Shown: positions 45,949 through 56,029, numbered from the stretch's first letter. The stretch: DNA of 64,000 bases from Dolichospermum sp. FACHB-1091 (GCF_014697585.1 NZ_JACJSB010000016.1:1-64000); one strand, 5' to 3'. Made by a program: numbers and translations. The notes: generated from the sequence alone by a model not told the origin.

Positions 45949-47031
45949 ATGTTGACTAAATTACCTCTATTGCGACGATTAGAAGCTAAAATCACCTTTT
46001 TCAGAAAATATCGTCAGCAGAAGATTCGCACTTTTTCTTTACTATTTACAGTTGGATTAGGTTCAACATTAGCTGTTTTTGTTTTTTCTCCTAACGTTAC
46101 CAATAATGGCGAGACAATTCAGAAAGCTAATGCAAATACAATCGCTCAAAATAATAGTAGCAAGAGAGTAATTCGTATTGGCTATCAAAAAGCAGCAACT
46201 ATCCTATACGCACTCAAAGCAAAAGGAGAATTAGAAAAAGCCTTAAAAGCCTCTGGTAGTTCTGTCACCTGGACTGAATTTCCTGCTGGTCCGCCGATGT
46301 TAGAAGCTTTAAATGTTGGCAGTATTGACTTTGGTTACACAGGAGAAGCACCTCCTATATTTGCTCAAGCCGCAGGTACACCATTTGTTTATGTTGCTTA
46401 TGATCCTTATGGACCTAAAGCGGAAGCAATTCTTGTCCATAAAGACTCACCAATTAAAAATGTAGCTGATCTCAAAGGTAAAAAAGTGGCTTTTGCGAAA
46501 GGAGCAAATGTTAATTATTTGGTAGTCAAAGCACTGGAAAAAGCCGGATTAAAATACACTGATATTAAGCCAACTTTCCTCGCACCTGCTGATGGCCGTG
46601 CTGCTTTTGAAGGGAAAAATGTTGATGCTTGGGCGGTTTGGGATCCTTATTTAGCTGCTGCTCAAAAAGCCACAGGCGCACGTACTCTTACAGATGCCAC
46701 CGGACTAGCTCCCAATCGAGGTTATTACTTGGCTGCTAAATCCTTTGTAGAAAAGAATCCAGCCGCTTTAAAGACAGTTTTGGCTGGGGTAACTAAAGTC
46801 AGTGATTGGGCAAAGAAGAATCCTCCTAAAGTAGCAAAGTTACTTTCTCCTGTATTGGGTATAGATGCGGCTGTATTAGAGGTAGCAGAAAAAAGACGCA
46901 AGTATGGCATTTTTCCATTAACAAATGATGTAATTGCCAAACAACAAGAAATTGCTGATACTTTCTATAAAATAAACTTGATTCCTAAACAAATCAAGGT
47001 TAAGGAGATAGTTTGGCAAGGCAAGAAGTAA
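45949..47031 (+). CDS. ssuA: Sulfonate ABC transporter substrate-binding protein, third copy
   Basis: A 360-residue SsuA-type protein. A basic N-terminus is followed by a hydrophobic signal segment (FSLLFTVGLGSTLAVFVFS). Binding segments are VTWTEFPAGPPMLEALNVGSID, EAPPIFAQAAGTP and VDAWAVWDPYLAA. No permease or ATPase is adjacent, so it probably feeds SsuBC at 17-23 kb. Its promoter carries operator site 5. A flavoprotein follows. Confidence 0.9.
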   Translation: MLTKLPLLRRLEAKITFFRKYRQQKIRTFSLLFTVGLGSTLAVFVFSPNVTNNGETIQKANANTIAQNNSSKRVIRIGYQKAATILYALKAKGELEKALKASGSSVTWTEFPAGPPMLEALNVGSIDFGYTGEAPPIFAQAAGTPFVYVAYDPYGPKAEAILVHKDSPIKNVADLKGKKVAFAKGANVNYLVVKALEKAGLKYTDIKPTFLAPADGRAAFEGKNVDAWAVWDPYLAAAQKATGARTLTDATGLAPNRGYYLAAKSFVEKNPAALKTVLAGVTKVSDWAKKNPPKVAKLLSPVLGIDAAVLEVAEKRRKYGIFPLTNDVIAKQQEIADTFYKINLIPKQIKVKEIVWQGKK

Positions 47032-47053
47032 TTTGGTAATTGGTAATTGGTAA
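47031..47053. repeat. Heptamer array (ATTTGGTA/ATTGGTA)n
   Basis: Three tandem TTGGTAA-type heptamers follow the stop codon. The same heptamer in the opposite sense occurs at 15718-15744, 53107-53121 and 53186-53203. It is a short tandemly repeated sequence of the kind known in filamentous cyanobacteria. Confidence 0.6.
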
Positions 47054-47166
47054 TGTAGAAATTACTAATTATCAATTATTTTTTCAAATCTGTTTTTACT
47101 CTTTGGTGCGTTCTTTGCTCCTTTGCGTGAAAAAAAATACATTTTAAATTATTGAAAGAGTTGTAT

Positions 47167-48882
47167 ATGACAACAAACATCAAGACACAATGGCTAAAAA
47201 CCGATATTTTAGTAATTGGTGGTGGTACTGCGGGGACAATGGCAGGGATTAAAGCTAAACAAGCTAATCCCGATGCTGAGGTATTAATTTTAGAAAAAGC
47301 GAATATTCGCCGCAGTGGAGCGATCGCTATGGGTATGGATGGAGTAAATACAGCCGTCATTCCTGGCAATTCTACCCCAGAACAATACGTCCGCGAAGTC
47401 ACCATTGCTAACGATGGTATTCTGCACCAAAAAGCCGTTTATCAAACAGGTAAATTAGGGTTTGAAACAATTCAAGAACTAGAAAGATGGGGTGTTAAAT
47501 TCCAAAAAGATCCCCAAGGGAATTATGACGTTAAACAAGTGCATCGGGTAGGTAAATATGTCTTACCCATGCCAGAAGGTAAAGACTTAAAAACCATTCT
47601 TACCCGCCAAGTTAAACGTCATCAAGTGAAAGTAACTAACCGCGTTATGGCAACTAGAATATTAGTAAAAAATGGTAGAGCCATTGGTGCAATTGGGTTT
47701 GATGTACGGAGTGGTGATTTTGTAGTTATTCAAGCCAAAGCCGTCATACTTTCTACAGGTGCTTGTGGACGTTTGGGTTTACCTGCATCTGGCTATCTTT
47801 ATGGAACTTATGAAAACCCCACAAATGCCGGAGATGGTTATTCAATGGCTTATCATGCAGGAGCAGAATTAAGTAACATTGAATGTTTCCAAATCAACCC
47901 ATTAATTAAAGATTATAACGGTCCTGCTTGTGCCTATGTTGCAGGTCCCTATGGAGCATATACCGCCAACTCAGAAGGAAACCGCTTTATTAATTGTGAT
48001 TATTGGAGTGGACAAATGATGCTAGAAATCTGGAAAGAATTAAACTCTGGTAAAGGACCTATTCAAATGAAAATGACTCATTTGGATGAGGATACAATTT
48101 CTGAAATAGAGTCTGTTTTATGGGCAAATGAACGACCAAGTAGAGAACGTTTTCATGAAGGTAGAGGTGAAAATTACCGTACTCATGGCGTAGAAATGAA
48201 TATCTCAGAAATTGGATTATGTAGTGGACATAGTGCTTCTGGTGTGTGGGTAAATGAAAAAGCAGAAACCACAGTACCTGGACTCTATGCAGCTGGAGAT
48301 ATGGCCAGTGTTCCTCATAATTATATGATTGGTGCATTTGTCTTTGGTCGGTTAGCAGGAGAAAACGCCATTGAGTATATTAAATCTTTAGGACATTTAG
48401 AACCTGATACTGATTTTTTGGCAGCCGAAAAGTCCAGAATTTACGCGCCATTAAATCAACCAAATGGTATTCCCCATACTCAAGTTGAATATAAATTACG
48501 CCGATTGGTAAATGATTACCTGCAACCACCAAAATCTGGTAATAAAATGGAAATTGGGTTAAATAACTTTGTACGTTATCATGAAATATTAGCCCAAATG
48601 GGAGCGCGTGATCCTCATGAATTAATGCGATGTATGGAAGTACATTTTATTCGTGATTGTGCAGAAATGGCGGCACGAGCATCTTTATATCGTCGAGAAA
48701 GTCGTTGGGGTTTATATCATTATCGCTTAGATTTTCCAAATAAGAATGACGAAGAGTGGTTTTGTCATGTGAATTTGAAAAAGAATGAAGTGGGAGAAAT
48801 GCTTTTATTTAAGCGTCAGATTGAGCCTTATCTTGTGGAGGTGGATTTACATAAAGAAGTCTATGATGTTGCAGCTAGATAA
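47167..48882 (+). CDS. AprA-like FAD flavoprotein (fumarate reductase/APS reductase superfamily)
   Basis: I start at the ATG at 47167, preceded by GAAAGAG, giving 571 residues. The FAD loop is DILVIGGGTAGTMAGIKAKQA, and later AVILSTGACGRLGL and PGLYAAGDMASVPHNYM complete the FAD site. The C-terminal helical part (EIGLNNFVRYHEILAQMGARD...RRESRWGLYHYRLDFP) resembles AprA and fumarate reductase flavoproteins. It lies between a sulfonate-binding protein and a sulfate-ester-type dioxygenase. A matching ferredoxin is at 54302. Reaction unknown, likely organosulfur redox. Confidence 0.85.
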   Translation: MTTNIKTQWLKTDILVIGGGTAGTMAGIKAKQANPDAEVLILEKANIRRSGAIAMGMDGVNTAVIPGNSTPEQYVREVTIANDGILHQKAVYQTGKLGFETIQELERWGVKFQKDPQGNYDVKQVHRVGKYVLPMPEGKDLKTILTRQVKRHQVKVTNRVMATRILVKNGRAIGAIGFDVRSGDFVVIQAKAVILSTGACGRLGLPASGYLYGTYENPTNAGDGYSMAYHAGAELSNIECFQINPLIKDYNGPACAYVAGPYGAYTANSEGNRFINCDYWSGQMMLEIWKELNSGKGPIQMKMTHLDEDTISEIESVLWANERPSRERFHEGRGENYRTHGVEMNISEIGLCSGHSASGVWVNEKAETTVPGLYAAGDMASVPHNYMIGAFVFGRLAGENAIEYIKSLGHLEPDTDFLAAEKSRIYAPLNQPNGIPHTQVEYKLRRLVNDYLQPPKSGNKMEIGLNNFVRYHEILAQMGARDPHELMRCMEVHFIRDCAEMAARASLYRRESRWGLYHYRLDFPNKNDEEWFCHVNLKKNEVGEMLLFKRQIEPYLVEVDLHKEVYDVAAR

Positions 48883-49002
48883 ATAGAAAGAGTATAGGAA
48901 TGCGTCTCATACACCATACCGTACAGGCAACTTGGAGTTTTAATTGTTATAAAGTTATGTTCCTGAGCAATAGTAAATGCAAAGAAGCACATTTATTTAA
49001 CT

Positions 49003-49093
49003 AGGACTTACGCGCAGGTCACTGAAAAACGAACCACAGAGGCACAGAGTTCACAGAGAAATGAGGTTTTGAGAGATATTTTGCGTAAGTCCT
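49003..49093. mobile_element. MITE with AGGACTTACGC termini, copy 2
   Basis: This 91-bp copy has AGGACTTACGCG at the left and TTGCGTAAGTCCT at the right, and the same inner right half as copy 1 at 12182-12295. It is non-coding. Confidence 0.75.
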
Positions 49094-49224
49094 GTTAACG
49101 AAAGAGTTGGGTTTAGAAAGGATAACAAAATCGCTTTTGTTGCCACATCCCCCATTTAATAGGTCTCGAAAAATTGTTAAAAGAAAAGAGAAGATGCAGC
49201 AGTTAACCCTTTAATTATCGCTTT

Positions 49225-49365
49225 CTAAGACTTAGAATAGAAAACAAATGTCTGTAACTCAATACTCACTGGGGCATCTGGTGGGCTGGTTGGGTCATCA
49301 AACCCCGTATAGGCTGCAAATCTAGCTTTTCCATCCTCTGTGGAGTCAAAACACTTGATTATATG
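49225..49365 (-). pseudogene. C-terminal remnant of a CmcJ/NvfI-like oxygenase
   Basis: The reverse frame reads FDSTEDGKARFAAYTGF, DDPTSPPDAPVSIELQ and TFVFYSKS, then a stop at 49225-49227. The block with DPTSPPDAP followed by SIELQTFVF is the characteristic C-terminus of CmcJ/NvfI Fe/2OG oxidoreductases. No start or upstream domain is present. It is a decayed fragment. Confidence 0.5.
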
Positions 49366-49652
49366 TATAACTAATTATTAGATAAACTAATCAATGATTT
49401 TTTGAATTTATGGGGTAATTCAGCAAAATAAATTTATGTGATAATGAATACAAAATATTCACAATAATAATCAATATAGTTGTAAAAATATTTTGCAGTT
49501 TATTTTCTGACAATCTTTTTTAGCCATATCAAAGTATTTAGCATCAGTATCAAAAATGATAAATAAATTACATTTAATATAATTTTTAGGCAATATTTAC
49601 TGGCATAAAAAGCATATTATTTACATTTTTTTAAATAAAAATTTCTTATAAT

Positions 49653-49677
49653 ACGGTAAATTGATAAATTTACTGTA
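49653..49677 (+). promoter_or_regulatory. Predicted sulfur-regulon operator, site 6 (upstream of the dioxygenase)
   Basis: ACGGTA-N13-ACTGTA with a leading T and a TTTACTGTACA right half. It lies 111-135 bp before the dioxygenase start, inside AT-rich DNA where such a GG-containing match stands out. Confidence 0.65.
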
Positions 49678-49787
49678 CAATGATTTTTAGTTACGATCGC
49701 TTCCTCTGGTATGTTGGCATAGACACATCCCAAAGAAAGTTGACAAGTGCGAAGACAGACTTATAAATAAAATTCTGGAGAACTCAC

Positions 49788-50756
49788 GTGAGTAATAAGC
49801 ACATTGAAGTCAAACAGGTAGCTGGTTTTATTGGTGCTGAAATCAGTGGTGTAGACCTTTCTGCTCCTTTACATGATGAAGCAGTCAAAGAAATTCGTGA
49901 AGCACTATTGAAGTGGAAAGTAATTTTCTTTCGTGGTCAGAACATTGATCATGCAGCCCAAATTGCCTTCACTGCTCGGTTTGGGGAAGTAACCTATGCT
50001 CACCCCCACGAAGATGAGCCAATTGAAGGCTTCTCGCAAATTCTGCCCATTGACCGCAGCCGCTATGAACGCCGTAATGGTTTGCGCCGTTCCAGCTATG
50101 AAAGCCGTTGGCACACCGATGTAACAGCAGCTATCAATCCACCTGCGGCTTCAATATTGCGTGCAGTAAATGTTCCCAGTTTCGGTGGTGATACCCAATG
50201 GACAAATTTGGTCGCAGCCTACGAAGGTTTATCAGCCCCTCTACGTGCATTAGCAGATACATTAAAGGCAGAACATCGTTTTAATGCTCGGTTAAACATA
50301 CCCAGCAACAGCAAGCTTGCCCAACGCATTGCTGCCAATCCCATAGTTTCAATTCACCCAGTAGTCAGGGTTCATCCAGAAACAGGTGAACGCGCATTGT
50401 ACGTGAATCCAGGCTTTACTTCCCATATTCTGGATGTATCAAGACAAGAAAGCGACCTGTTACTGGAGTTGTTCTTTAATCAGATCACTAAACCTGCTTA
50501 CACCACCCGCTTCCGATGGAATAACGGTGATATAGCATTCTGGGATAACCGTGCGACAGCGCATTTAGCTCCCCAGGATTTGGATCATATAGAGGTAGAG
50601 CGTGTACTCTATCGCACCACCATCACAGGAGATATTCCCGTTGGGGTAAATGGTTTCCGTTCCCAAGTTGTTGAGGGTGAGGTGTTTAATAGCGAATTAC
50701 CAACCGTCTTGAAGCAAGGATTAGAAAAATTGCCAGCAGAACCAGTGCTTTCCTAA
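49788..50756 (+). CDS. TauD/AtsK-type 2-oxoglutarate dioxygenase (sulfate ester or sulfonate)
   Basis: A 322-residue dioxygenase starting with GTG at 49788 after CTGGAG. The iron ligands are His and Asp in SRWHTDVTAA and the distal His in RATAHLAPQD. The 2-oxoglutarate-binding Arg is in VERVLYRTTITG. The segment AAYEGLSAPLRALADTL and the long loop before the HxD resemble AtsK, the alkyl sulfate ester dioxygenase. It is the second TauD-family gene in the island. The substrate class is inferred. Confidence 0.88.
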   Translation: MSNKHIEVKQVAGFIGAEISGVDLSAPLHDEAVKEIREALLKWKVIFFRGQNIDHAAQIAFTARFGEVTYAHPHEDEPIEGFSQILPIDRSRYERRNGLRRSSYESRWHTDVTAAINPPAASILRAVNVPSFGGDTQWTNLVAAYEGLSAPLRALADTLKAEHRFNARLNIPSNSKLAQRIAANPIVSIHPVVRVHPETGERALYVNPGFTSHILDVSRQESDLLLELFFNQITKPAYTTRFRWNNGDIAFWDNRATAHLAPQDLDHIEVERVLYRTTITGDIPVGVNGFRSQVVEGEVFNSELPTVLKQGLEKLPAEPVLS

Positions 50757-50788
50757 GCTAAATTGAATTGGATTAATCTCTCACCAAC

Positions 50789-50811
50789 CCCTCTTTGACG
50801 CAGAGAGGGGC
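50789..50811 (+). terminator. Hairpin after the dioxygenase
   Basis: CCCCTCT pairs with AGAGGGG across a 9-base loop, 33 bp after the stop. No T-tract follows, so it is a weak terminator candidate or a repeat. Confidence 0.4.
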
Positions 50812-50854
50812 TTAAATATCAATCAAAAATTAATGATATTGAAATGGTTTAAAG

Positions 50855-51688
50855 ATGCTAAAAGAAATAACACGCCGTGAATTTATGACTACAGCTGCTC
50901 TGACAACTGGGTTTGCCGTAGCAGTGCAACCTGTTTTGGCCAAAGTGATTTCTACAGATACTCAAGGATTAATTGCGGGAGTGGTGAAAATTCCCGTCAA
51001 AGATGGGGAAATTCCAGCTTACAGAGCGCAGCCTGATCAGGGTGAAAATTTTCCGATTGTGTTGGTAATTCAGGAAATATTTGGGGTACATGAACATATA
51101 CAGGATGTTGTTCGTCGCTTTGCTAAATTAGGCTATTTAGCGATCGCCCCTGAACTATTTATCCGTCAAGGTGATGTGTCAAAATTAAGCAACATTGACG
51201 AAATTCGCGCCATTGCATCCAAAGTTCCCGACTCTCAAGTATTATCAGATTTAGATGCTACCGTTGATTGGGGGGTAAAATCAGCAAAAGGTAACGCTGA
51301 TAAATTAGCAATTACAGGTTTTTGCTGGGGAGGTCGAATCACTTGGTTATATTCTGCACATAATTCTCAAGTAAAAGCAGGAGTAGCTTGGTACGGAAGA
51401 TTAGTAGGCAATGCTACCGAACTACAGCCCAAACACCCTGTTGATATTGCTGCTGAACTCAAAGTCCCCGTGTTGGGACTCTATGGAGGTAAAGATACAG
51501 GTATTCCACTAGATACAATAGAACAAATACGGGAAAAACTCAAATTTAGCAGCAGTAAATCGGAGATAATTGTTTATCCTGATGCACCTCACGCCTTTTT
51601 TGCCGATTATCGTCCTTCCTACCGCGAAAAAGAAGCCAAAGATGGTTGGCAACGTCTCCAGAAATGGTTTAAACAGTATGGAGTATGA
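50855..51688 (+). CDS. Dienelactone hydrolase family protein, Tat signal
   Basis: A 277-residue alpha/beta hydrolase. The N-terminus [26 protein letters not shown] is a twin-arginine signal with an AxA-like end, so it is exported. The nucleophile is the Cys in [10 protein letters not shown], the acid is Asp in [10 protein letters not shown], and the His lies in [11 protein letters not shown]. The substrate is unknown. It lies between the dioxygenase and metY and may hydrolyse organosulfur-linked esters in the periplasm (inference). Confidence 0.85.
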   Translation: MLKEITRREFMTTAALTTGFAVAVQPVLAKVISTDTQGLIAGVVKIPVKDGEIPAYRAQPDQGENFPIVLVIQEIFGVHEHIQDVVRRFAKLGYLAIAPELFIRQGDVSKLSNIDEIRAIASKVPDSQVLSDLDATVDWGVKSAKGNADKLAITGFCWGGRITWLYSAHNSQVKAGVAWYGRLVGNATELQPKHPVDIAAELKVPVLGLYGGKDTGIPLDTIEQIREKLKFSSSKSEIIVYPDAPHAFFADYRPSYREKEAKDGWQRLQKWFKQYGV

Positions 51689-51698
51689 GTAAAAATCT

Positions 51699-51738
51699 TT
51701 GTAGAGCCGAGAATCCCCACCCATGGAACGTCTCTACA
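51699..51738. repeat. Degenerate TGTAGAGACGTTCCATGG repeat
   Basis: Half of a palindromic repeat (TTGTAGAG...CCATGGAACGTCTCTACA) follows the hydrolase. Intact forms are at 60022-60051 and 60295-60324. Confidence 0.5.
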
Positions 51739-51782
51739 TCTAAACTACATCTGAAATTTATACTGCTTATCAACTTACCTAA

Positions 51783-53105
<1,323 letters not shown>

Positions 53106-53121
53106 TTACCAATTACCAATT

Positions 53122-53183
53122 CAATACTGTTCGGTTAAGGATTTTTGTTATTTCGTTGTTTTGGGCTTAACCGAAAAGTATTG
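53122..53183. repeat. Inverted repeat between metY and metX
   Basis: CAATACTGTTCGGTTAAG pairs with CTTAACCGAAAAGTATTG over 18 bp with one mismatch, around a 26-base middle. ATTACCA heptamers flank both sides. It looks like a tiny inverted-repeat element inserted in a heptamer array, and could also attenuate read-through into metX. Confidence 0.6.
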
Positions 53184-53209
53184 ATTACCAATTACCAATC
53201 ACCTTTTTT

Positions 53210-54271
53210 ATGAAATACCTAGACTTCATTTCGCCAAAAACCGAATTTTACCAATTGTCAGCACCATTTTCATTAGAATCTGGTGAAGTATTAATTGGTG
53301 TTCAGGTTGCTTATCGTACCTGGGGAAAATTAAACGCAACCGGCGATAATGGAGTCTTGATTTGTCATGCTTTAACTGGTTCTGCTGATGCTGATGATTG
53401 GTGGGGAGATTTGTTTGGTGTTGGGAAATCCTTTGATCCTGATCAGGATTTTATCGTGTGTAGCAACATTTTAGGAAGTTGTTACGGTACAACTGGACCT
53501 ACTTCTATTAACCCAAATACAAGAAAAGTCTATGGTGCATCTTTTCCCAGAATTACAATTCGGGATATGGTTAACCTCCAAGCTGCACTATTAGAATACC
53601 TGGAAGTTAAATCTCTACAGTTAGTAATTGGCGGTTCATTGGGTGGAATGCAAGTTTTAGAATGGGCTTTATTATATCCAGAAAAGGTGAGAGCAATTTC
53701 ACCAATGGCTACACCTGGAAGACATTCAGCATGGTCTATTGGCTTGAGTGAAGCCCAAAGACAGGCAATTTATACAGATCCAAATTGGCAAAATGGGAAC
53801 TATACAAGTGATGCACCTCCGAATCAAGGACTAGCAGTAGCGAGGATGATGGCAATGATTACCTATCGTTATTGGGAGAGTTTTACAAATCGTTTTGGTA
53901 GACAGCAGAATGAATCTAATCAGTTTGCCATATCCAGTTATTTACAATATCAAGGTCAAAAACTAATAGAACGTTTTGATGCTAATACTTATATTACATT
54001 AACTCATGCAATGGATAGTCATGATGTTAGTTGGAATAGGAAAGATTATCAATCAGTTTTGCGAAGTATCAAACAACCGACTTTAGTTGTAGCGATTGAT
54101 TCTGATGTTCTTTATCCTCCAGTAGAACAACAAGAATTAACAGATTTAATTCCTAATTCTCAATTGAGGATTCTTAAATCAACTCACGGACATGATGCGT
54201 TTTTAATTGATATGGAAGCATTGAATAAAATGGTGGTTTCTTTTAGAGAAGAATTGGAATCTTTTGTTTAA
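53210..54271 (+). CDS. metX: Homoserine O-acetyltransferase
   Basis: A 353-residue alpha/beta hydrolase-fold acyltransferase. The nucleophile Ser is in VIGGSLGGMQVLEWAL, the Asp in VVAIDSDVLYPP, and the His in STHGHDAFLIDM. GSCYGTTGP is the oxyanion region. It makes O-acetylhomoserine for MetY. It lies 104 bp after metY and 30 bp before a ferredoxin. Confidence 0.94.
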   Translation: MKYLDFISPKTEFYQLSAPFSLESGEVLIGVQVAYRTWGKLNATGDNGVLICHALTGSADADDWWGDLFGVGKSFDPDQDFIVCSNILGSCYGTTGPTSINPNTRKVYGASFPRITIRDMVNLQAALLEYLEVKSLQLVIGGSLGGMQVLEWALLYPEKVRAISPMATPGRHSAWSIGLSEAQRQAIYTDPNWQNGNYTSDAPPNQGLAVARMMAMITYRYWESFTNRFGRQQNESNQFAISSYLQYQGQKLIERFDANTYITLTHAMDSHDVSWNRKDYQSVLRSIKQPTLVVAIDSDVLYPPVEQQELTDLIPNSQLRILKSTHGHDAFLIDMEALNKMVVSFREELESFV

Positions 54272-54301
54272 TTTTTAATAAACTCAGGGAGTTACAAAAT
54301 T

Positions 54302-54529
54302 ATGGCTTTAATTAATCAAAGAGTAGATGTCCCAGTAATTGTGGATGAATCTAAATGTTTAGAAAAATGTGTTGCTTGTATTGAAGTTTGTCCTCTGGAT
54401 GTATTAGCAAAAAATCCAGAGACGGGAAAAGCCTATATGAAATATGATGAATGTTGGTTCTGTCTACCCTGTGAAAAAGAATGTCCAACAAATGCAATTA
54501 CAGTACAAATTCCTTTCTTATTGCGGTAG
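54302..54529 (+). CDS. Small two-cluster ferredoxin (AprB-like)
   Basis: 75 residues with two 4Fe-4S motifs: CLEKCVACIEVCP (C-x3-C-x2-C-x3-C) and CWFCLPCEKECP. The length and layout fit the small ferredoxin subunits that accompany AprA-like flavoproteins. It likely serves the flavoprotein at 47167. It lies in a tight run with metX and the HEAT protein. Confidence 0.88.
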   Translation: MALINQRVDVPVIVDESKCLEKCVACIEVCPLDVLAKNPETGKAYMKYDECWFCLPCEKECPTNAITVQIPFLLR

Positions 54530-54539
54530 AGGTACAGAA

Positions 54540-55496
54540 ATGTTTACAGATACAGATTCAGAATTAAATCAATGGTTGGAAATGTTGCGATCAGTTAACG
54601 AGGGCGATCGCCTAGTTGCGGTAAAATCTCTACAGCATCTCGGAGAAGACGCAGCAGTGGACGCTTTAATTATCGCACTGGAAGACGAAAGCATCGCAGT
54701 CCAAAAAATTGCCGCATCCGCACTTTGGGAACTTGCTAATCCTCTTGCTGTACCCGCTTTATTAAAAACTCTCGCTTCCCCAGATATAGAAGTTCGCACT
54801 GAAGCATTATCAGCATTAGGTGAACTTGTCAACACAGAACATTTATTGCTTTTATTGGATGTACTAAATCAAGAAAATATCAATCTCCAAGTTAACATCT
54901 TAATCTTATTAAGGAAGATACATGATGTTCAATCTTTACCTGCGGTGTTATCTTTTTTTGATTCCAAATATCCAGAACTACGAGAAGCTGCTATTACAAC
55001 TTTGCGCTATTTAAACCAAGTACAAATCTGTCCACCAGCTTTATCTTTAATTAATGATTCTGATAATAATGTCCGTCGTGCAACAGCTTTAACTTTAGGA
55101 CATTTAGCAGATCAAGAAATTGTAGAATTATTAACTAAATCACTGATTTTTGATCCAGATTGGCAAGTACGACGTAATGCAGCTAAATCCTTAGCAATTC
55201 AAGCTAATTCAGACGCAATTCCGGCGTTAAAAATTGCCCTAAAAGATGAACATTGGCAAGTGCGAAAATTCACACTTCAAGTATTACAAAAAACGCCAGA
55301 TCAAAATTTATTACCTGATTTAATCAAAGCACTAACAGACGAATATTCTGATGTCAGAAAAGAAGCAGCCATAGCACTTGGTAACTTAGAAAATGCTGAT
55401 GCTTTAAATGCACTCCAACAAGCACTAGATGATCCTGATCGAGATGTTTCTATTTACGCGGAAAGAGCAATTAAAAAGATTCATTTGACTATTTAA
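54540..55496 (+). CDS. HEAT-repeat (PBS lyase HEAT-like) protein
   Basis: I start at the ATG at 54540, preceded by AGAGG and 10 bp after the ferredoxin stop, giving 318 residues. The longer frame overlaps the ferredoxin out of frame. The whole protein is HEAT-like repeats of about 31 residues (AVKSLQHLGEDAAVDALIIAL, ALSALGELVN, AIALGNLENADALNALQQAL). It probably acts as a scaffold for the flavoprotein/ferredoxin pair. It is not a bilin lyase by any visible context. Confidence 0.85.
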   Translation: MFTDTDSELNQWLEMLRSVNEGDRLVAVKSLQHLGEDAAVDALIIALEDESIAVQKIAASALWELANPLAVPALLKTLASPDIEVRTEALSALGELVNTEHLLLLLDVLNQENINLQVNILILLRKIHDVQSLPAVLSFFDSKYPELREAAITTLRYLNQVQICPPALSLINDSDNNVRRATALTLGHLADQEIVELLTKSLIFDPDWQVRRNAAKSLAIQANSDAIPALKIALKDEHWQVRKFTLQVLQKTPDQNLLPDLIKALTDEYSDVRKEAAIALGNLENADALNALQQALDDPDRDVSIYAERAIKKIHLTI

Positions 55497-55498
55497 AG

Positions 55499-56029
55499 AT
55501 GTACAAATTTGCCCCTGCTTGGGAACAAGAAACAATAGTTTTTGGTGCTTCTCAACCTGGATATACTGATAATCAGGTATATGATTGGATTGAGTTTATG
55601 AAATTACAAAATATCAGACAAGTTTGCTGTTTACTTAGTGAAAAACAACTAGCTAATTATGCCCATCTTTTAGATACATATTGGCAAGAATTTGGTAATG
55701 ACAAAATTTGTTGGACACCAATTGAAGATTTTCATTTATGTGATTTAGAAACACTCATAGACAAAATTCTACCTTTTTTGATCACAGCAAATCAACAAAA
55801 TGAAAAAGTAGTTGTGCATTGTGCTGGTGGAATTGGCCGGACTGGACATATATTAGCGGCTTGGTTAGTTACTGTGCGGGGATTTTCTAATCAAGATGCA
55901 ATTTCTGCTGTTATAAGAACAGGAAGAAATCCTTATGAAGCTGTAATGTTACGTGAAAATCCATTACAAGTTGCAGGAGAATTAAATGTGCTACTGAATA
56001 ATTGTCGTCTAGCATTCTTAACTAATTGA
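55499..56029 (+). CDS. Dual-specificity protein phosphatase-like protein
   Basis: A 176-residue cysteine phosphatase fold. The active-site loop is VVHCAGGIGRTGHIL (HC-x5-R). The general acid region is ICWTPIEDFHLCD. It starts 2 bp after the HEAT gene stop, so it is in the same operon. The partner phosphoprotein is unknown. Similar phosphatases are linked to sulfur loci here (see DUF442 at 31432). Confidence 0.85.
   Translation: MYKFAPAWEQETIVFGASQPGYTDNQVYDWIEFMKLQNIRQVCCLLSEKQLANYAHLLDTYWQEFGNDKICWTPIEDFHLCDLETLIDKILPFLITANQQNEKVVVHCAGGIGRTGHILAAWLVTVRGFSNQDAISAVIRTGRNPYEAVMLRENPLQVAGELNVLLNNCRLAFLTN

Larger units (their letters stand above)
48883..49787. other. Long intergenic region with MITE, gene remnant and operator
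   Basis: About 900 bp without an intact gene. It holds MITE copy 2 (49003-49093), a CmcJ/NvfI-like gene remnant (49225-49365), then very AT-rich DNA, and operator site 6 (49653-49677) before the dioxygenase. Confidence 0.65.

Noticed and set aside
54444-54539. Longer start of the HEAT protein
   Set aside because: This part overlaps the ferredoxin gene out of frame. The ATG at 54540 has a ribosome binding site and begins the HEAT-like sequence.
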